Shown: in pieces, positions 24,401 to 39,400 of the stretch
How positions within the stretch are numbered: the first letter of the stretch is position 1
Layout of the letters: the number at the start of each line of letters is the position of its first letter
Assembly: GCA_032622095.1 (NCBI GenBank)
Contig: CP136065.1
Coordinates: 243,411,474 to 243,475,473, forward strand
DNA from: Siphonodentalium dalli
Lineage: Eukaryota; Mollusca; Scaphopoda; Gadilida; Siphonodentaliidae
Reading direction: 5' to 3'
DNA: 64,000 bases
Notes under the pieces: model-generated
What the model was told of the DNA's origin: nothing
Database searches by the model: none
Seen by the model: only the letters and a program-made list of their open reading frames with translations
Position numbers and translations under genes: made by a program

Positions 24401-27400
24401 AACTATGGTATCAAATTTCCCAACATTTTGTTCAACGAATTATGGCCGTATTATCACTTGAGTATTCATGAAATTGGGCCGTATTACCACTTGGTTTTAG
24501 AGTTATCCATCTTCATCTGCAATTTTGACCGAGACCATCCGTTTGAAGACGTGTTTCTGGGCCACAAACAATTGAAATAACAAACTTTAAAAATTGATAG
24601 CTGATTACTCTGAGCTTTGATGGGTAGGTTCCCCGACTCGAATCAAATATTTGTTTTCCCCGAAGCCAAAGAAAAAGTAATTTAGGGGTGTTTAATCGCA
24701 TTGAGTACCTTTAAATGGAAGCACATAGAAAACATGACGTTTAAATGGAAGCACATAGAAAACAGACAAGTTTTAAACTGAAGCACATAGAAATCAGACT
24801 TGTCTTGTTAACCAGTTCATGACGGGAGCTGCACTAGTGACGCATTAAAGATCCTGTGCCAGTGCATTCTCTTATATATGCGAGTCTCCCATAGGGAGCC
24901 TCCCGTATATAATGAAATGCACTGGCTTACAAGGTCAAGGTAAATATTGTTAAGCCAAAGCATTCTCTTATATATGAGTGGGCATCTTATGCGAGACTCG
25001 CATATATAAGAGAATGCACTGGCACAGGGTTTCCGCAAAATTTCATGAAGCTCCAGTCATGGAAGGGTTAATTAAACAAGTTGGCTTTCAAGGTCAAGTT
25101 AAATATTGTTAGGCCAATGCATGCTCTTATAAATGTGAGACTCTCTATGGGAGAATCACGTATATAAGAGAATGCATTGGCACAGGATGTTCGCAAAATT
25201 TCAGGAAGCTCTAGTCATGGAAGGGTTAATGTCTTGATATCTTTAATTAGTGTTCATTTCAGCACTTACTAGTCCTGTCGGATGGTTTATATGATCGATG
25301 GCTGGAGAAATATCGACTGCAAAACATCGGTTATTCTCAACGTCTTCTGATGAATAACTTTCCAAGACACTCATAACTGCGCTAATGACCTCCGACTTGG
25401 GTATGATGTCACCTGGTCCCCACGACAAGCTCGGAAACCTCAGACATTCTCGGATGATCATTTTAGCCGTGCATCTTACTTTCCTCGATGTTTGATATTC
25501 ATCGTCTGCCTGAAATCGAAGACAAGGGCCATAACTCTTGAGATGTATGATTATTGTTTTCAAGCCTTAAATTATTGTACCTGTAATGACGTCCCCTGAG
25601 GGTGAATTTAGTGACCCTATCCCGCATAGTGGGCTAGCATCACCAAATTCACCCTCAGGGACCTCATTCTGCATTACCTCATTTGCTCTGTAGTGTAGTG
25701 ACTTAGCGACAAAAAATTGTCATATTGGAACGGACTGGCCAAAAGTGCCATTTTTTTATATTATGTCAAGTTATGAGTGCTCTTCCAGAAAGTGAACTAG
25801 AAACAGGTTTCTGATCAATATTAACTCTTGTTTCCAGTATAAATCCAAGATGGCCACCAAATTCAATCACTATTTCACCATGACGTTCCAACTGGTATAA
25901 AATTTGAGGCAAATGCCTAATACGGGCGTCATTCCATCCGGCATTGTCATATTTTTATGGGAAACAGACTCAGATTGAAGTTCCCAAATGATGAATATTG
26001 TGATGTACACCCATTGGGAAACTCGAAATGTGTCGTCTGCCAATTTAGGGATATAGAGAAACTAAATTAAAAAAGAAATAGAATCTATGTGAAGAAGTTT
26101 CTATATAAAATTGTTAAGGAATCTTTCCCGAGAAGATGAGGTCTAAGCAGAATGAGGTCATCTGAGGGTGAATTTAGTTATGCTAGACCGATATGAATAA
26201 TAGTATCACTAAATTCACACTCTGGGGACCTCATTCAGCAAATGACAGGCTCACTAAACTCAGGCTTGCTTTGTCACCCTCTGGGACCCTCATTCTGCTG
26301 AGGCCTCACGCAGGTCAGGCACATCCTGAATTCCACTATAGTGGTATACATGTATGACCATTACAGTTTTGTGAATTTGATAAAAGAGGGATAATCCAAC
26401 ATCATATTTCACACAAATTATTCAAAATCAGTGTCACACTAATTTGGTATCAAAAATGTTTTGTCCAGCAGAATGATTAATCATGACGGCACACGATAAG
26501 CAACTCAATTACTAAATTAGCATTCAATTAGCTTAAAGGGATACTCTACTCAAATGTTGTTCTTGGTTTCTATAGTCTCAGAGTCGTAGAATGAGGTAAC
26601 CAGATTTCCATTCTTTGAAAGTCTGTTGAGTACGAAGTAATGACATGGATGGCAGATTAGCTGGAATGCGAAAATACCAATTGCCGTTGTCTAGTAAGTT
26701 TGGACAGTTTTCAAGCAAATATTTCAAATAAATGTTATACGTGTATTATATGCATACTAGCCCCATATACTCATTTAAGTCATTGTATAGTCACTAGTCA
26801 GTGAGTGGCTTGTGTTTGCGCCCCGCCCCATATATCAACATAATTTTTTACACGATCATGTGTGCCACGCTTTGCCCAATCCACTATCTGTGAATTATTT
26901 TTATTACGTCTTGTACACGGAAATTCGTAATTTAATTTATGGATCCAGCCATAAATTAAATTTATATCAAATTAATAACTTTGATTTTAAGATAACCTAT
27001 TAACCTGAACGTTTACATAAGACATCGTCGACTCAAATTACTTAGTTTTATATATATTATTGATATTAGATCGTTGCTATCACCGGGAATCTATTGAAAA
27101 TGGCATACAGTACCCTTTTAAATGTTGTTATGAAGAAGCGATTGAGTTTTCCTGTTATTGTCATTTAGAAAGGCATATATTAGTAATATTATTGAATAAC
27201 AAAGGTGGCGTAAAAGATTGCACAACAAATTTTGTCAGAAGACTGTTTATTCACTGCGATATTGATAAGAGTGAAAATTGATTGTGCACTGGTACGCGCC
27301 ATCTTCTATTCTAGACGCAAGTAAACGAAACATGAATATCTAACGACTATATGAGTGGAATTTAGGATGTGTCTGACCTGTCAACTGCTAAGGGAGACCA

Positions 27401-30400
27401 AGGATCAGTTATTGATATTCACCCATTAGTCACCTCGATTAATATGCATTTTATCTTCTGCAAATTAGGGGATATAGAAACTGAACAGAAGGGAAAAAGT
27501 AACTAAAAACAATGTTAATTTGAGATACCGGTATATATACTTCCCAGAAGATGAGGCCTAAGTAGAATGAGGTTCAAGGGAGAAGTGACCTCTCTCATAC
27601 ACCAGTATATATTAACTTTATTTTCTGATTACTAATGTTATACTTATTATTATAATCAGTTCGTAAATGTGCGATTGCAATGCACAATATATATGTGACC
27701 CGCCATATCAAATCCAGTCGTAAGTCGGGATTTTTTTACCCTGTGCCAATGCATTCTCTTATATATGCGAGTCGACCATAGGTCGCCTCGCATATATAAG
27801 AGAATACATTGGCCTAACAATTTTTATCATTTTTTTAAAATAAATATTTCTTACAATTTTTAGGAAATAAAATAAAAAACATCCATTACCCTGCAGGGAG
27901 CCCCACACATATATAGAAGCATATAGAAGAGTGTTGTCTGCTCATGTTTGTCTGGGGCTCTGTATGGGTGAAATTATAAAATTGTTAAAGAATACAAGAA
28001 AAAATTATTAAAATTGTAAAAAATTGTTAGGCCAATGCATTCTCTTATATATGCGAGGCGACCTACATGTATGGTCGACTCGCATATATAAGAGAATGCA
28101 TTGGCACAGGGTAAAAAAATCCCGACTTACGATTGGATTTGATATGGCGGGTCACATATATACTTATTGGATCATCAGAATCGTGATGACAGGGTGTAAA
28201 TCAAAATCATTATGACTTCTCCTGATAGCAGTCGAACTTCTCCTTAATAATAACATAGGGAAAAGTAACTTCTCCTAATTTGGAACTTCTAGGCTAGTCC
28301 CTGCCCGTTAAACGGGAAATTGACTTTGCCTGACAAACTGTAACCGATTATTCCTAATGACTTGAGCATAATTTGCTAAGACTATAGAACATTTTGCACA
28401 CACGTTAATTCTCTTTACTTTACCATGAATTCACCAAACTTCATATTTTTTCTGGAGGGAGAGCGATATATCTCCCTTATTTCATAGTGGTGGAGGCCCT
28501 ATACATTACCTTCAAATCTACTGAATCTTTAATCTTCCGTTTCCTCGGCCTGCCTCCATATGCACATATTTTACATTTCTTATTCAAGGATATGTAGGCT
28601 ACACCGTCTGGATGGAAGTCCACCGCATACTTGAAATTTCTCCTCAGATCTGTTAAAGGAGAGCACAGAACCTGAGTATCACTCTGTCAGGATGAGTATG
28701 TGATCCAATTTTCAAGTAATTCAATTTAAAAGTTCTCCTCAAATCTGTTAAAGGGGTGTACAGTATTCACAGTGGGTAGGGCTTCACGGTATTTCGTCAT
28801 ATCGCGATACTGTTTTTGACACTGTGTAGTCAGTTTCACTTTATGCAAATAGTCGGTACATCGTAGCCGCCGGTGTGGATATAAATACCGACGATATCAC
28901 TATCAGTGTCAAGTATTTAGCAACCATCGACACCTCTAATGCTGAGACAAAGGCCATGGCTAACGGGTTCGGTTTAGCGTGGCATAAAAATTAATTATTT
29001 CTCACTGCTCCATACGCGTTTGTCAACACACTTCGGACAATCAAGTCGACATGCCTCACTGAATGGGCGGCAATTGATGTTTATACAGGCTGTTCTCAGC
29101 TCAATATTGCTGGAAGGTTTCCTGGTCAAATACAATACAAAATGTTATGGTGTTTGTATAATCTGGAGACACAATGACGCGCGTTCAACAGCGCCACAAA
29201 AGCTTATGCATTAGACGTATCACCTGTGTGGACTTACTTTGGTTTAGAATACGGCGATGATGGCACACCAAAGACGACTCACATTCGATATGCCGATTAT
29301 GCAACAAGAAGGTGGTTGCAAAATCCGGCAACACATCCAACCTTCTAAAGAATAACCATCCTCCAACATTGTCATGTTTCGGCCACAATCTTGGAAACGG
29401 CGCCGTGCTCTCACTGTTGCTCAAAAGGAGTTGAAACTAGACCAGCATTCACTGATTGCCGATTGTCCCACACGATGGGGTACAAAGTATGACATGGTAA
29501 AGCGCATCTCGGAACAGGAGGCAGCTATTCTATTCGCAAAGTTCTCAGTTCCAGCAACAAAATGTCACATTTAGTTCCAACATGGCAAGATAATGACGTA
29601 TTTGAGGCTGTCATTGAAGGACTCAAACCAGTGTCTGATTTTATGGACATATTATCGGCTGAAAACTATGTGACAGTATCTTCCTTAAAGCCAATGATGG
29701 ACCACCTCGACACAGAACTACTTAAGACTGATAACAACAAACACAAACTGACACGTGATGTGAAAAAGCGAATTAAGTCATATATGGATAATAAATATGA
29801 CGACGATGAGACCGATCGACTCATTTGTTTGGCATCTTTCCTTGATCCACGCTACAAAAATCGTTTCTTAAATGAGGAGGACTTAAAGTTTGTCAAATTA
29901 GACATCACTGACGACAAAACAATGCATGTGACCAGTAAACCATCCAAAGAAACATTCGACGACAAATTTATTGGTGACGATATTTAGTCATACCGCGGTA
30001 TCATTTTCAATACCGTAATCGGTATTATAATCCGGATACCGTGAAGCCCTAACAGTGGGAAGATGTTAAAGGGATGTACAGCATTCACAGTGGGTAGATG
30101 TGAGAAATCTGTAAATTGTCATCATCAATAAGAACTTGGGAACAAGCCTTGAAATAGGGTGTCTGTCATTTGCAGAATGAGGTCCCCAGAGGGTAAATTT
30201 AGTGATGCTACCCCGCATAGTGGGCTAGCATCACCAAATTCACCCTCTGGGAACCTCATTCTGCTGAGGTGTAAGCAGAATGAGGTCCCTAGAGGGTGAA
30301 TTTGGTGATGCTAGCCCGCTATGCGGGGTAGCATCACTAAATTCACCCTCTAGGGACCTCATTCTGCAAATGACAGACACCCTATTTCTAGACTTGCTTG

Positions 30401-33400
30401 GGAAAATAGATTAACTCATATTGACTATATAAATAATTTTCCAGTGACGATATTTCCCCATGTTAAAACCATAACATAAACATTACAATGACCGTGATCA
30501 CTTATCACACGGGTAAATGAAACATTTTCAGAAATTGTTCAATGCTTGGACATTTTCTAATGTAATACCATTACCCTCAGCTGCCTAATAATAGTGTCAG
30601 CACGAATATTAATTTTGAAGAAATTTCCCAATATTCGATATTAATTGGCATTGAGACATTGTGTAATTGCCATCACTATTATTAATGTCAGCATAAATCC
30701 ACACCCATCATTATTATTAGGCCATCACGATTATATTAAGCACCCGATTATTAGGCACCGGATAGTACGTTGTTTTTGGTCTTCAGTATTTTATTAGACT
30801 AATTGGAATTTCCATGACGTTTACTGATGTAGCTGTTACAGTAGTATTTACATAAAAATGGTTTTGCTATGCGAAATCTTGCAAAATTATTGATAATAAT
30901 AATAGCAACTTGATCTATTATTGCATGTATTTGACCTTATAAGCAAAGGCATTCAGGGACGTGGCTAGATGGTCTCCATGGGGGGTGTCCCCCTTGGGAA
31001 ATTCCAAATTGCACCCCCCCCCCTTGAATCAGAATCAGACAAAAACACAAGTTTTGCATAATTCCATTTGCACCTTGCGCCTCAGTGCTCAAACCTAATA
31101 TGCTCTATATTCATAAACCATGGTTCTATATTTCCGGTATGAGAACATTCAGATATTTTAACCTGAAAAATTGCATAAATCCTAACATCTAGCGGTCTAA
31201 CTCCAGATAAATGCACACGACTACAGGCAAGAAAACAGGACACACCGGGCTGACCATGGTTGTTCGGCCTGGTGTGAGAAAATTTGGAAAACTATACAAG
31301 AAAATCGCAAATCCTAGCATCTGGACAGGTCTATCCTAGTGCTGGAAATTTCAAACCTCGTACTAACCCCTCAGATTGGAAATTTCTCCAACTGATGACC
31401 ATTTCATTCCACAAGTTTAACCAAAATTAGCATTTTTGTATTGGCCATGCATGGGGGAGGGCCCTGTGTGCGAAAATTTTAAAATCTGAACAAGAAAATT
31501 GCAAAATCCTAGCATCTAGACTAGCCTCAAGCCTTCCTAGAGTTGGAAATTCCAAATCTGACACCCCCACTTAGGTTGGAAAATTTCCAACTGATGACAT
31601 TTCCAATGACAATGTTGACCAAATGTATGACAATATTGTTTTTTTTTTAAATTAACTAGCAGTTTTTGACAGGCCACGGGGGAGGGACCAGGACAAAAGC
31701 TTTCCAAGTGTTGGAAATTTCCAACCTGTCACCCCCCATAAGGTTGGAAAATTTCCAACTGATGACCATTTCAGTCTAAAATTTTGACAAAAAATAGGAA
31801 AATATGCAAATATTGGTCCAAAAACAATTAATTCCCCCAATAAATTGTTTGAAAATCAAACTACAAGAACATTTTCAACCTATTGTTGGTGTGAAATTTC
31901 CAACTAATGTTTTGGCAGGTATGAAATTTCCAACTGTTGAAAATTTTGACCAATCTCACCCCCCCCTCGCCACGTCTCTGAAGGCATTCTCTTATATATG
32001 CGAGGCTCCCTATGGGAGACTCACATATATAAGAGAATGCATTGGCACAGAATCTTTAATGCTGCTTAATATCACTTAGGATATGCAGTGATCCAATTTT
32101 CAAGTAATTCCAACACTTTTATTGTAATAATTACAGAAAAATCATTCAAAATAAGCATATGATTCATATGGCTTAGTAGACACTCTTACACTTTCAGTGT
32201 CGTGCACAAATCCAACAAAACATGTGTATTTGTTGATTAAACAAAACCGACACCAATACTACCTTACCCCTCAACAGAAATGAGCTCGCCATTGTTTAAT
32301 ACCTACGTCTTTTTTTTAAATCGTGAAAATAATGAAAGTGTCAATGACACTGTAGCTCAACTTGGAGAGAGGATACTGTCATACATTACAGTAGTGATGA
32401 ACTGATATGGGGAAACCACCATACCCAGTTGTTAAAATTTGATAATCGGCCGTGTCGATTATCTATATTAATAAAACTCAATTTTGTTTGTTTGTCCGCT
32501 TGTAGGCAACCAAACGGCTGGACCATCGGAAAATTTGTATATTGAGTAATTTGGGTAATTTGACTCGGGGAGCGTTATTAGTCAATGTCCCTACATGAGA
32601 CATCAAAACGCCAACAGGAGGCACATTTCCCAATTTCCCTGTGTATAGTGGTGTAATCATACAAAGTTATCTAAAGTGTTATCAGAGAATCACAGCTGAT
32701 CGTGATAAACATTTAATGGGGTTTTTTCTGCTGGCCATGGATCAGGTTATATTATAGACTTTTAGTTAGTTAATTTAAAATAGATTTTTTATTTTTTTTA
32801 TTTTTCTCACATGGTCTCGACAGTGGAATATCATATACATGGCATGGGGTTTTAAAAAACGTTCCTGGTCTTTGAATTATTATGGAATGAAACATCTCAA
32901 CTATATAACCAATTAACACATCCATTCTTCCATTTCAGAATAGGCTAACACACAGACAATGGACAATCTTGGGTTCACTCCATTTTCTGGATCAGGAATT
33001 TTGTTAGAAGCAATTGGAATTGAGGGAAGTTCGTTAGATGTATCAGTTTCAAGAGAGGAAGATTTCACCCCAGTTGAGATATCAAAACACCAACAGGAGG
33101 GACATTTCCCAATTTCCCTGTGTATAGTAGTGTAGTCATATTAATTGGACAGCAATCAGCAATGTCATGATTGTAAATGGTATACATGTGTACTGTAGAA
33201 AACTTTGATATGAAAACCAGCCCGATCTCAACACCAGTGTGCTTAATGATCCGAGTGAAATTGTAAAACATTACCCTGAGTTTGATTTGCACACGTAAAG
33301 TCATGAAGACGTCAAATTCCTTATTATGAGACAAGGAGTTGTCAATATCGCCGATCAGATGTAGTCAAATATACACAAACAGTTGTCAGAAACAATATCG

Positions 33401-36400
33401 CAATAAAATGACGAAATTCGATTTTGCATTTACTGATATCGACAAATGATGTGCACAAACAATTCAGAAAGAGGTATACGTTGTGAATAGATGGTAATAG
33501 CTGTACATTTCTTCGATTGACGAAAATTCGAGTGTCATGGCATGAGAAATGACGAAAAAACAGGCATGTTGTCATTTTGGTGACACATTTCATGCACTTT
33601 CAGATGTCGTCCACGCTAATGCACACATAATACATTAATACAACTCTAACTAATGAGCATAAATTAAGAAAATAAAAACAAACATTTAACAGCATGCACT
33701 TAAAAAGTGACGTTATTGACAACGAAAATCTGCATTTAGCACGCAGAGCAGCAGTTCCAGCATGCAGATTAGAGTTTTAGGTGCCATTTGATTACGCGCT
33801 GTGAAAGTGAGGATAATTATTTCAAGGCTTACTCCCATCATGAAAAGGTAATATTGTGTTAGCACAGCTTCTGTTACGAAAGGGTAATGTTGCATTAGCA
33901 CAGCTCCCATCATGAAAGGGTAATGTTATGTCAGCACAGCTCCCGTCATGAATAACACACGTAGTTACAGGAACTTTTACGAAAATATTTTCGTTAGTTT
34001 AGAACTCAGGCAGCATGGTGCACAAATTCAAAGTGCATGATTTCAAAACTGAACAAAAAATAGTACTGCGCGAATTTAGATATCAGTATGGTATTCTCTA
34101 AACCATATGCATACCTGTATGTCCAAAATTCTTGCGTATCGTTAAATTTCTGCTGTATTTTGTTAATGTATCTGCCTCATATATCCTCACTAAAGACTCC
34201 GCTTTCTCTTCGGATTCAACAAGCCCATGATATTCAGACCAAGCTACAGTGAAGAAGGATGACCAACACTCGGCTGTCTGGATAAAATATCAAGAAATGA
34301 AATCACATAAGGCTTCGAAAGTCAAATACAGTAATGCCCTAAATAATCAACTCCTTAACCACAGAATTATGGGTAATTTTTCAGGATTTAGTCGGAAATA
34401 TGGCTTGTTGCCATTCATCGGAAAGCTCTCAGTGAGAGCCTTCCGATGAATGGCAACTAAATCCTGAAAAATTACCCATAATTCTGCTGTGGTTAAGGAG
34501 TCAATTATTTAGGACATTACTGTAGCTGTTTCTCAGGACCATGTACTATGGCAATATTTAAATGTACTCCCATAAAGCATCTATTGCAAATTCATTTTGC
34601 CATTACATCTATAATTGAAATGCATTGCATTCAACTTAGGATTTTTTTCAAACTGCCTGCTGCCTCATTCTTGAATTTTTGACAAAATAAAAAAAATTTA
34701 ATTCAAAAGCAATTTTATTTATTTTTCCTGCAGCCTACCTAGTGACATTGCTACCTTCTATATTGTCTGCAAAGAAATGGTGGCATTTCCCCTATGTAAT
34801 AGTTCAGTTAATAATCAACTAGACGTTATTTGGATGATCAAAAGTTACATGTACATGTATATTCAATATAACAATATAATTTAGAGCCACATTCCAAACT
34901 AGGTGGGTGAGTAGAGCTAGTTATAATTATGTCCTCAAAAACTATATTTATATCCTAACACATGCACTTGTTTATAGAGCATTGGGAAAATCATTTGTGA
35001 CCCGCCATATCAAATCCAGTCATCAAATCCAGTCGTAAGTCGGGATTTTTTTACCCTGTGCCAATGCATTCTCTTATATATGCAAGTCGACGATAGGTCG
35101 CCTCGCATATATAAGAGAATGCATTGGCCTAACAAATTTTTTATCATTTTTTTAAAATAAATGTTTCTTACAATTTTTAGGAAATAAAATAAAAAACATC
35201 CATTACACTGCACGGAGCCCCACACATATATAGAAGCATATAGAAGAGTGTCGTCTGCTCATGTTTGTCTGGGGCTCTGTATGGGTGAAATTATAAAATT
35301 GTTAAAGAATACAAGAACAAATTATTAAAATTGTAAAAAATTGTTAGGCCTATGGTCGACTCGCATATATAAGAGAATGCATTGGCACAGGGTAAAAAAA
35401 TCCCGACTTACGACTGGATTTGATATGGCGGGTCACATTTATAGGCCTGATAAAACCACGGAATGTCCCCCATTTCACATAGTTAATCATGTTTGTGCAT
35501 GAGACCCGTTTACCAACCAACAACATAATGGTAAAGTGGCATGAAACCTAGGGGTGCCACGATTAATTGTATAATCGATGAACTGTTGATAAAGCCGATA
35601 ATTGATTATCATTTCCATCGCCGATTAATATGCCTTATTTATTTCGGACGTCGGAAAAGGCCAGGTATTATTGAATACCGTGTTTGTTTTATACAGTTTA
35701 ATCTACAACCGAGGGGTTAAAGGTACTCAACCCGTAAAGAGGGTCCCCATCTCAACAGATTCCAACAACAACAATCCGATCGGAGGGTCCTATATTACTA
35801 TTTCTTTGGCTTTGGGGGTAAAAAATATTTGATTCGAGTCGAGGAACCCATCAAACAAACCTCAGAGTTATTAGATATTGATTTTAGAAATTTGTTATAA
35901 ACTCGAGATGCGTACTACTAACTGCCGTAATCTGCTCTGGATGTGTTCTCCAAATCTATTCAAACAGACAAGGATGGATAACTCTAAAATCAAGTGGTAA
36001 TTTTAACGTAATTTTGACTGAGTTCTGGGCCAGATAGTATTCCCGATAATGAAAAATAATAGATTTCTAAAATCGATATCTAACAAATCTGAGCTTTGAT
36101 GGGTGACTTCCTCGACTCGAATCAAATATTTTTTACCCCCGAAGCCATTGAAATAGTAATTGAGAGGAGTTTTATCGGGTTGAGTACCTTTAACAACCTT
36201 TGATCGCATATCAAAGAGATTCCGACAACATGCATACTACTAATATGTGCTGCAAACAGTCGCCAGTTCATTTGATGATGCAACATGGTTACTTTTCGGG
36301 TCGTTGTATATTCTACAAATTGGCGGCACTACAGCTTTGAACTTATGGCGACATCATTGTATATTTCTACTGGTATTGAAGACATTGTGCTCATTAGTCA

Positions 36401-39400
36401 TTACCGGTGGCTTAAGATGCACTTTATTAACATAAAAAATACATCAGCCATGCCTCAATCAACCAGCAACAGCAGTTAACCATCAACCAGCCAATAGGTC
36501 ATATTACAGAATACTGCCACTGATGTTATTAATATTAGGTATGATTAATCGCTTATAGTCGATTATTGACAACCGATTATCAAAATCAATAATCGTGGCA
36601 CCTCTAATGAAAGTGCATTTATTTTAGTCAACTTGTCGGCTGTTTTATATATATTGTGAAATATGCTATTTAACTCTTTCACCACGGAATTTACAGAGGT
36701 AAATTATCCAGGACACCGTGTTTACAGCAGTTTATATGGAACTTCTTTGTCTCACATGTGGGGCATTCATACTGGTATTTATAGATGTGGTAGGTATGGA
36801 CACCCATATATTGTCATGACCAGTGAAAACTGCCCATCAATTTGCACTACCAGCCGATGGATGACATCATATAATTGTGATTAATCCACAGCTGCCATGT
36901 TTCCTATTGTTCTCCCTTGTACATTATCTAAACTATACATGTACCCCGCTACCAACAATAGCTGGTGATTATTTTAACAATAACCGGGAAATATTAAAAT
37001 ATTCCCCAGTTATTGTTAAGATAATCACCAGCTATTGTAAGCCTGAATGCCCTATCCACTAACTATCAGTAACACGCTTCAAACAAGAGGTTATGTCCCG
37101 GTGTCTAGGGTTTAGATGTTGAATTGGCCGTGTCGGGAACATTGATAACAATAACTGGTTCATAGATCTTCATAACTTTATATATGTATAAGTCTTTCTC
37201 TATAAGCACAGTACATAGGCGGAAGAACAGAGGTATTGGTATAGTAGCAAGGTTGTCGGATAAGTGAAGCTCCCGCTTCAGAGCACGGGTAGTTATTCCA
37301 ACCTCTGGTGTATCATGCCTCTTAAATAAGGTCCGAGATACATGATACACTTGGATATGACGTGTATCACTATATACTGTCTTATAGAATGATACTGGCT
37401 TTATCCACCCTAACTTATACAATGGTTGCTACCAGTCATAACCACTTAAGAATGTGATCTTATTAATTATGCGTGTGTGTTTCTACACTATATAATTTGT
37501 CTTCTATGTATTGTGCTTATCTATACAATTAACCCTAGCAGTTACAATCACTGGGGAAAGGAAGTTTATCCTAGATTCCAGGAACACATATAACAACACA
37601 TAACTATCGTATGTACTATCGGACAGTTACATAATACAGCACGAAGAGCAGAATTATATGACAACAATCAGTGGATTTAATTCGGTATACCAGGCACATT
37701 GGCTACGACATCATTATTATTATGCACAAGTACATGTATCACAAAAATCCACTCACTAATCCATGAGTAATACATTGAAAACAACTACAAAAGCTCATAA
37801 TTGATAATGCTCTTTATTGTATATCGTTTGGGGCGACCGCAGCATCATCCAATATCCAGGTGGAAACCACACGGTGGACTTAAATGCGAATATCTGGACC
37901 AAAAGCTATTATAATCTAATGGCGTTATGTTTAGTGATGATTTAGAAATCTCTTACTGAGCCCCGCCCCTCACACAAACCAACTACATATATCCGAAATC
38001 GGTAAATTGGATTTGCATCATGCCATTAGGTTAGATAGTTTTGGAATTACTGGCTCATCAAACAGTCGGAAATATAGTGAAATTTTGCACAGCTGCAAAA
38101 TATGGGGAATGTTGCACACTTAAATTCCCTGCAAAAACTTAGGGTCTCCAGATTCTTAACGGTGAAAAACCCACCCCGTGGTCACGTCCCTAAAACAACA
38201 GTAGTCGCCATGGCATTTCCTATGTTATGGGCAACATTTGAGTGGAATATCATTTATCATGGAACTTAATATATAGATATCAAGACAGGTATATTTAAAT
38301 TATTTTTGTTTACAAAATTATTGAGAGTTGAAAATTATTTGGCATTTAATATAACTTTGTTCACCATGCACCTACAGCTTTGTTCTCAGTTCTGTAAGAT
38401 GGAATTGTCCCCACATTTCTGTTATATCTCCCAATTGTATATATGTTCGGTTTATGGATCGATGTTTTACATGGCTTTCTCAATTCGATCTGACGTCAAT
38501 ACCTTCCACGTGATATTCAATCATTCATGCAAGAGCATATACTCCCGTTATCTCCACAATCAGCTAATTAAACTGACCAGCATTTATTCTCACTGATTAA
38601 TGACAACTCAGTGAGCGTTCATACATGGCTTTGACAACTCACGGCAGTATCAGATTGTATACGGCCATGGCTGGGCCAGGCAAGGCAAAGTTGTAGCTTT
38701 GAACATGACCATCACCGTGCCCTATAGGCGATGTCTAAAACGGGACGTATTGCCATTGAATGCACAGGGAAGTGGTGTCATTCGATCACTTGGGCTATAT
38801 GCTTAGCAACCATTGATACCATTAAATACAAACTACATGTAGGTTGAATCTTCTGACCTGATGTATCTCCAGTTTCACAATAGGGTATTGACTGCATAGA
38901 AAATGCCGTTTCTTAGCGCGGAATTATACGACGCTATAAGCTATAATTGCATTATACTTTCAGTTCCGGGTAGTTGCTTAGAAACCGTTACCAGGGAGTG
39001 ATCGTGTGGCAAAGTATACCGTTCTAAAAAAAATAAACAGTGGCCCATGGGAACATACCTGTAAAATTTCAGACATGTAGCACCATTTGAACATAACCAT
39101 CAGCATGTACATGCCAAGAATATCTAAATTGGGGCATAATACAATTGGATTCACAGCGCAATGGTGTCATTCGATCATTTGGGGTATTTGCTTAGCAACC
39201 GTTGCTACCCTTAAATACAAGTTAGGATCAGACTTCTGGCCAGATATATCTCAAATAGGGTGTTGACTGCATCAAAAACGCCATTTCCTTGGGCTGAATT
39301 ACGACCGTAAAAGCTATAATTGTATTTTACTTTCAATATCGGGTAGATGCCTAGCATCCGTTACCAGGGAGTGACCACGTGGCAATGTAACCAGATCGTA

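Noticed and set aside
38306-38596. 96-aa plus-strand frame
   Set aside because: No recognisable motif and noncoding-like composition.
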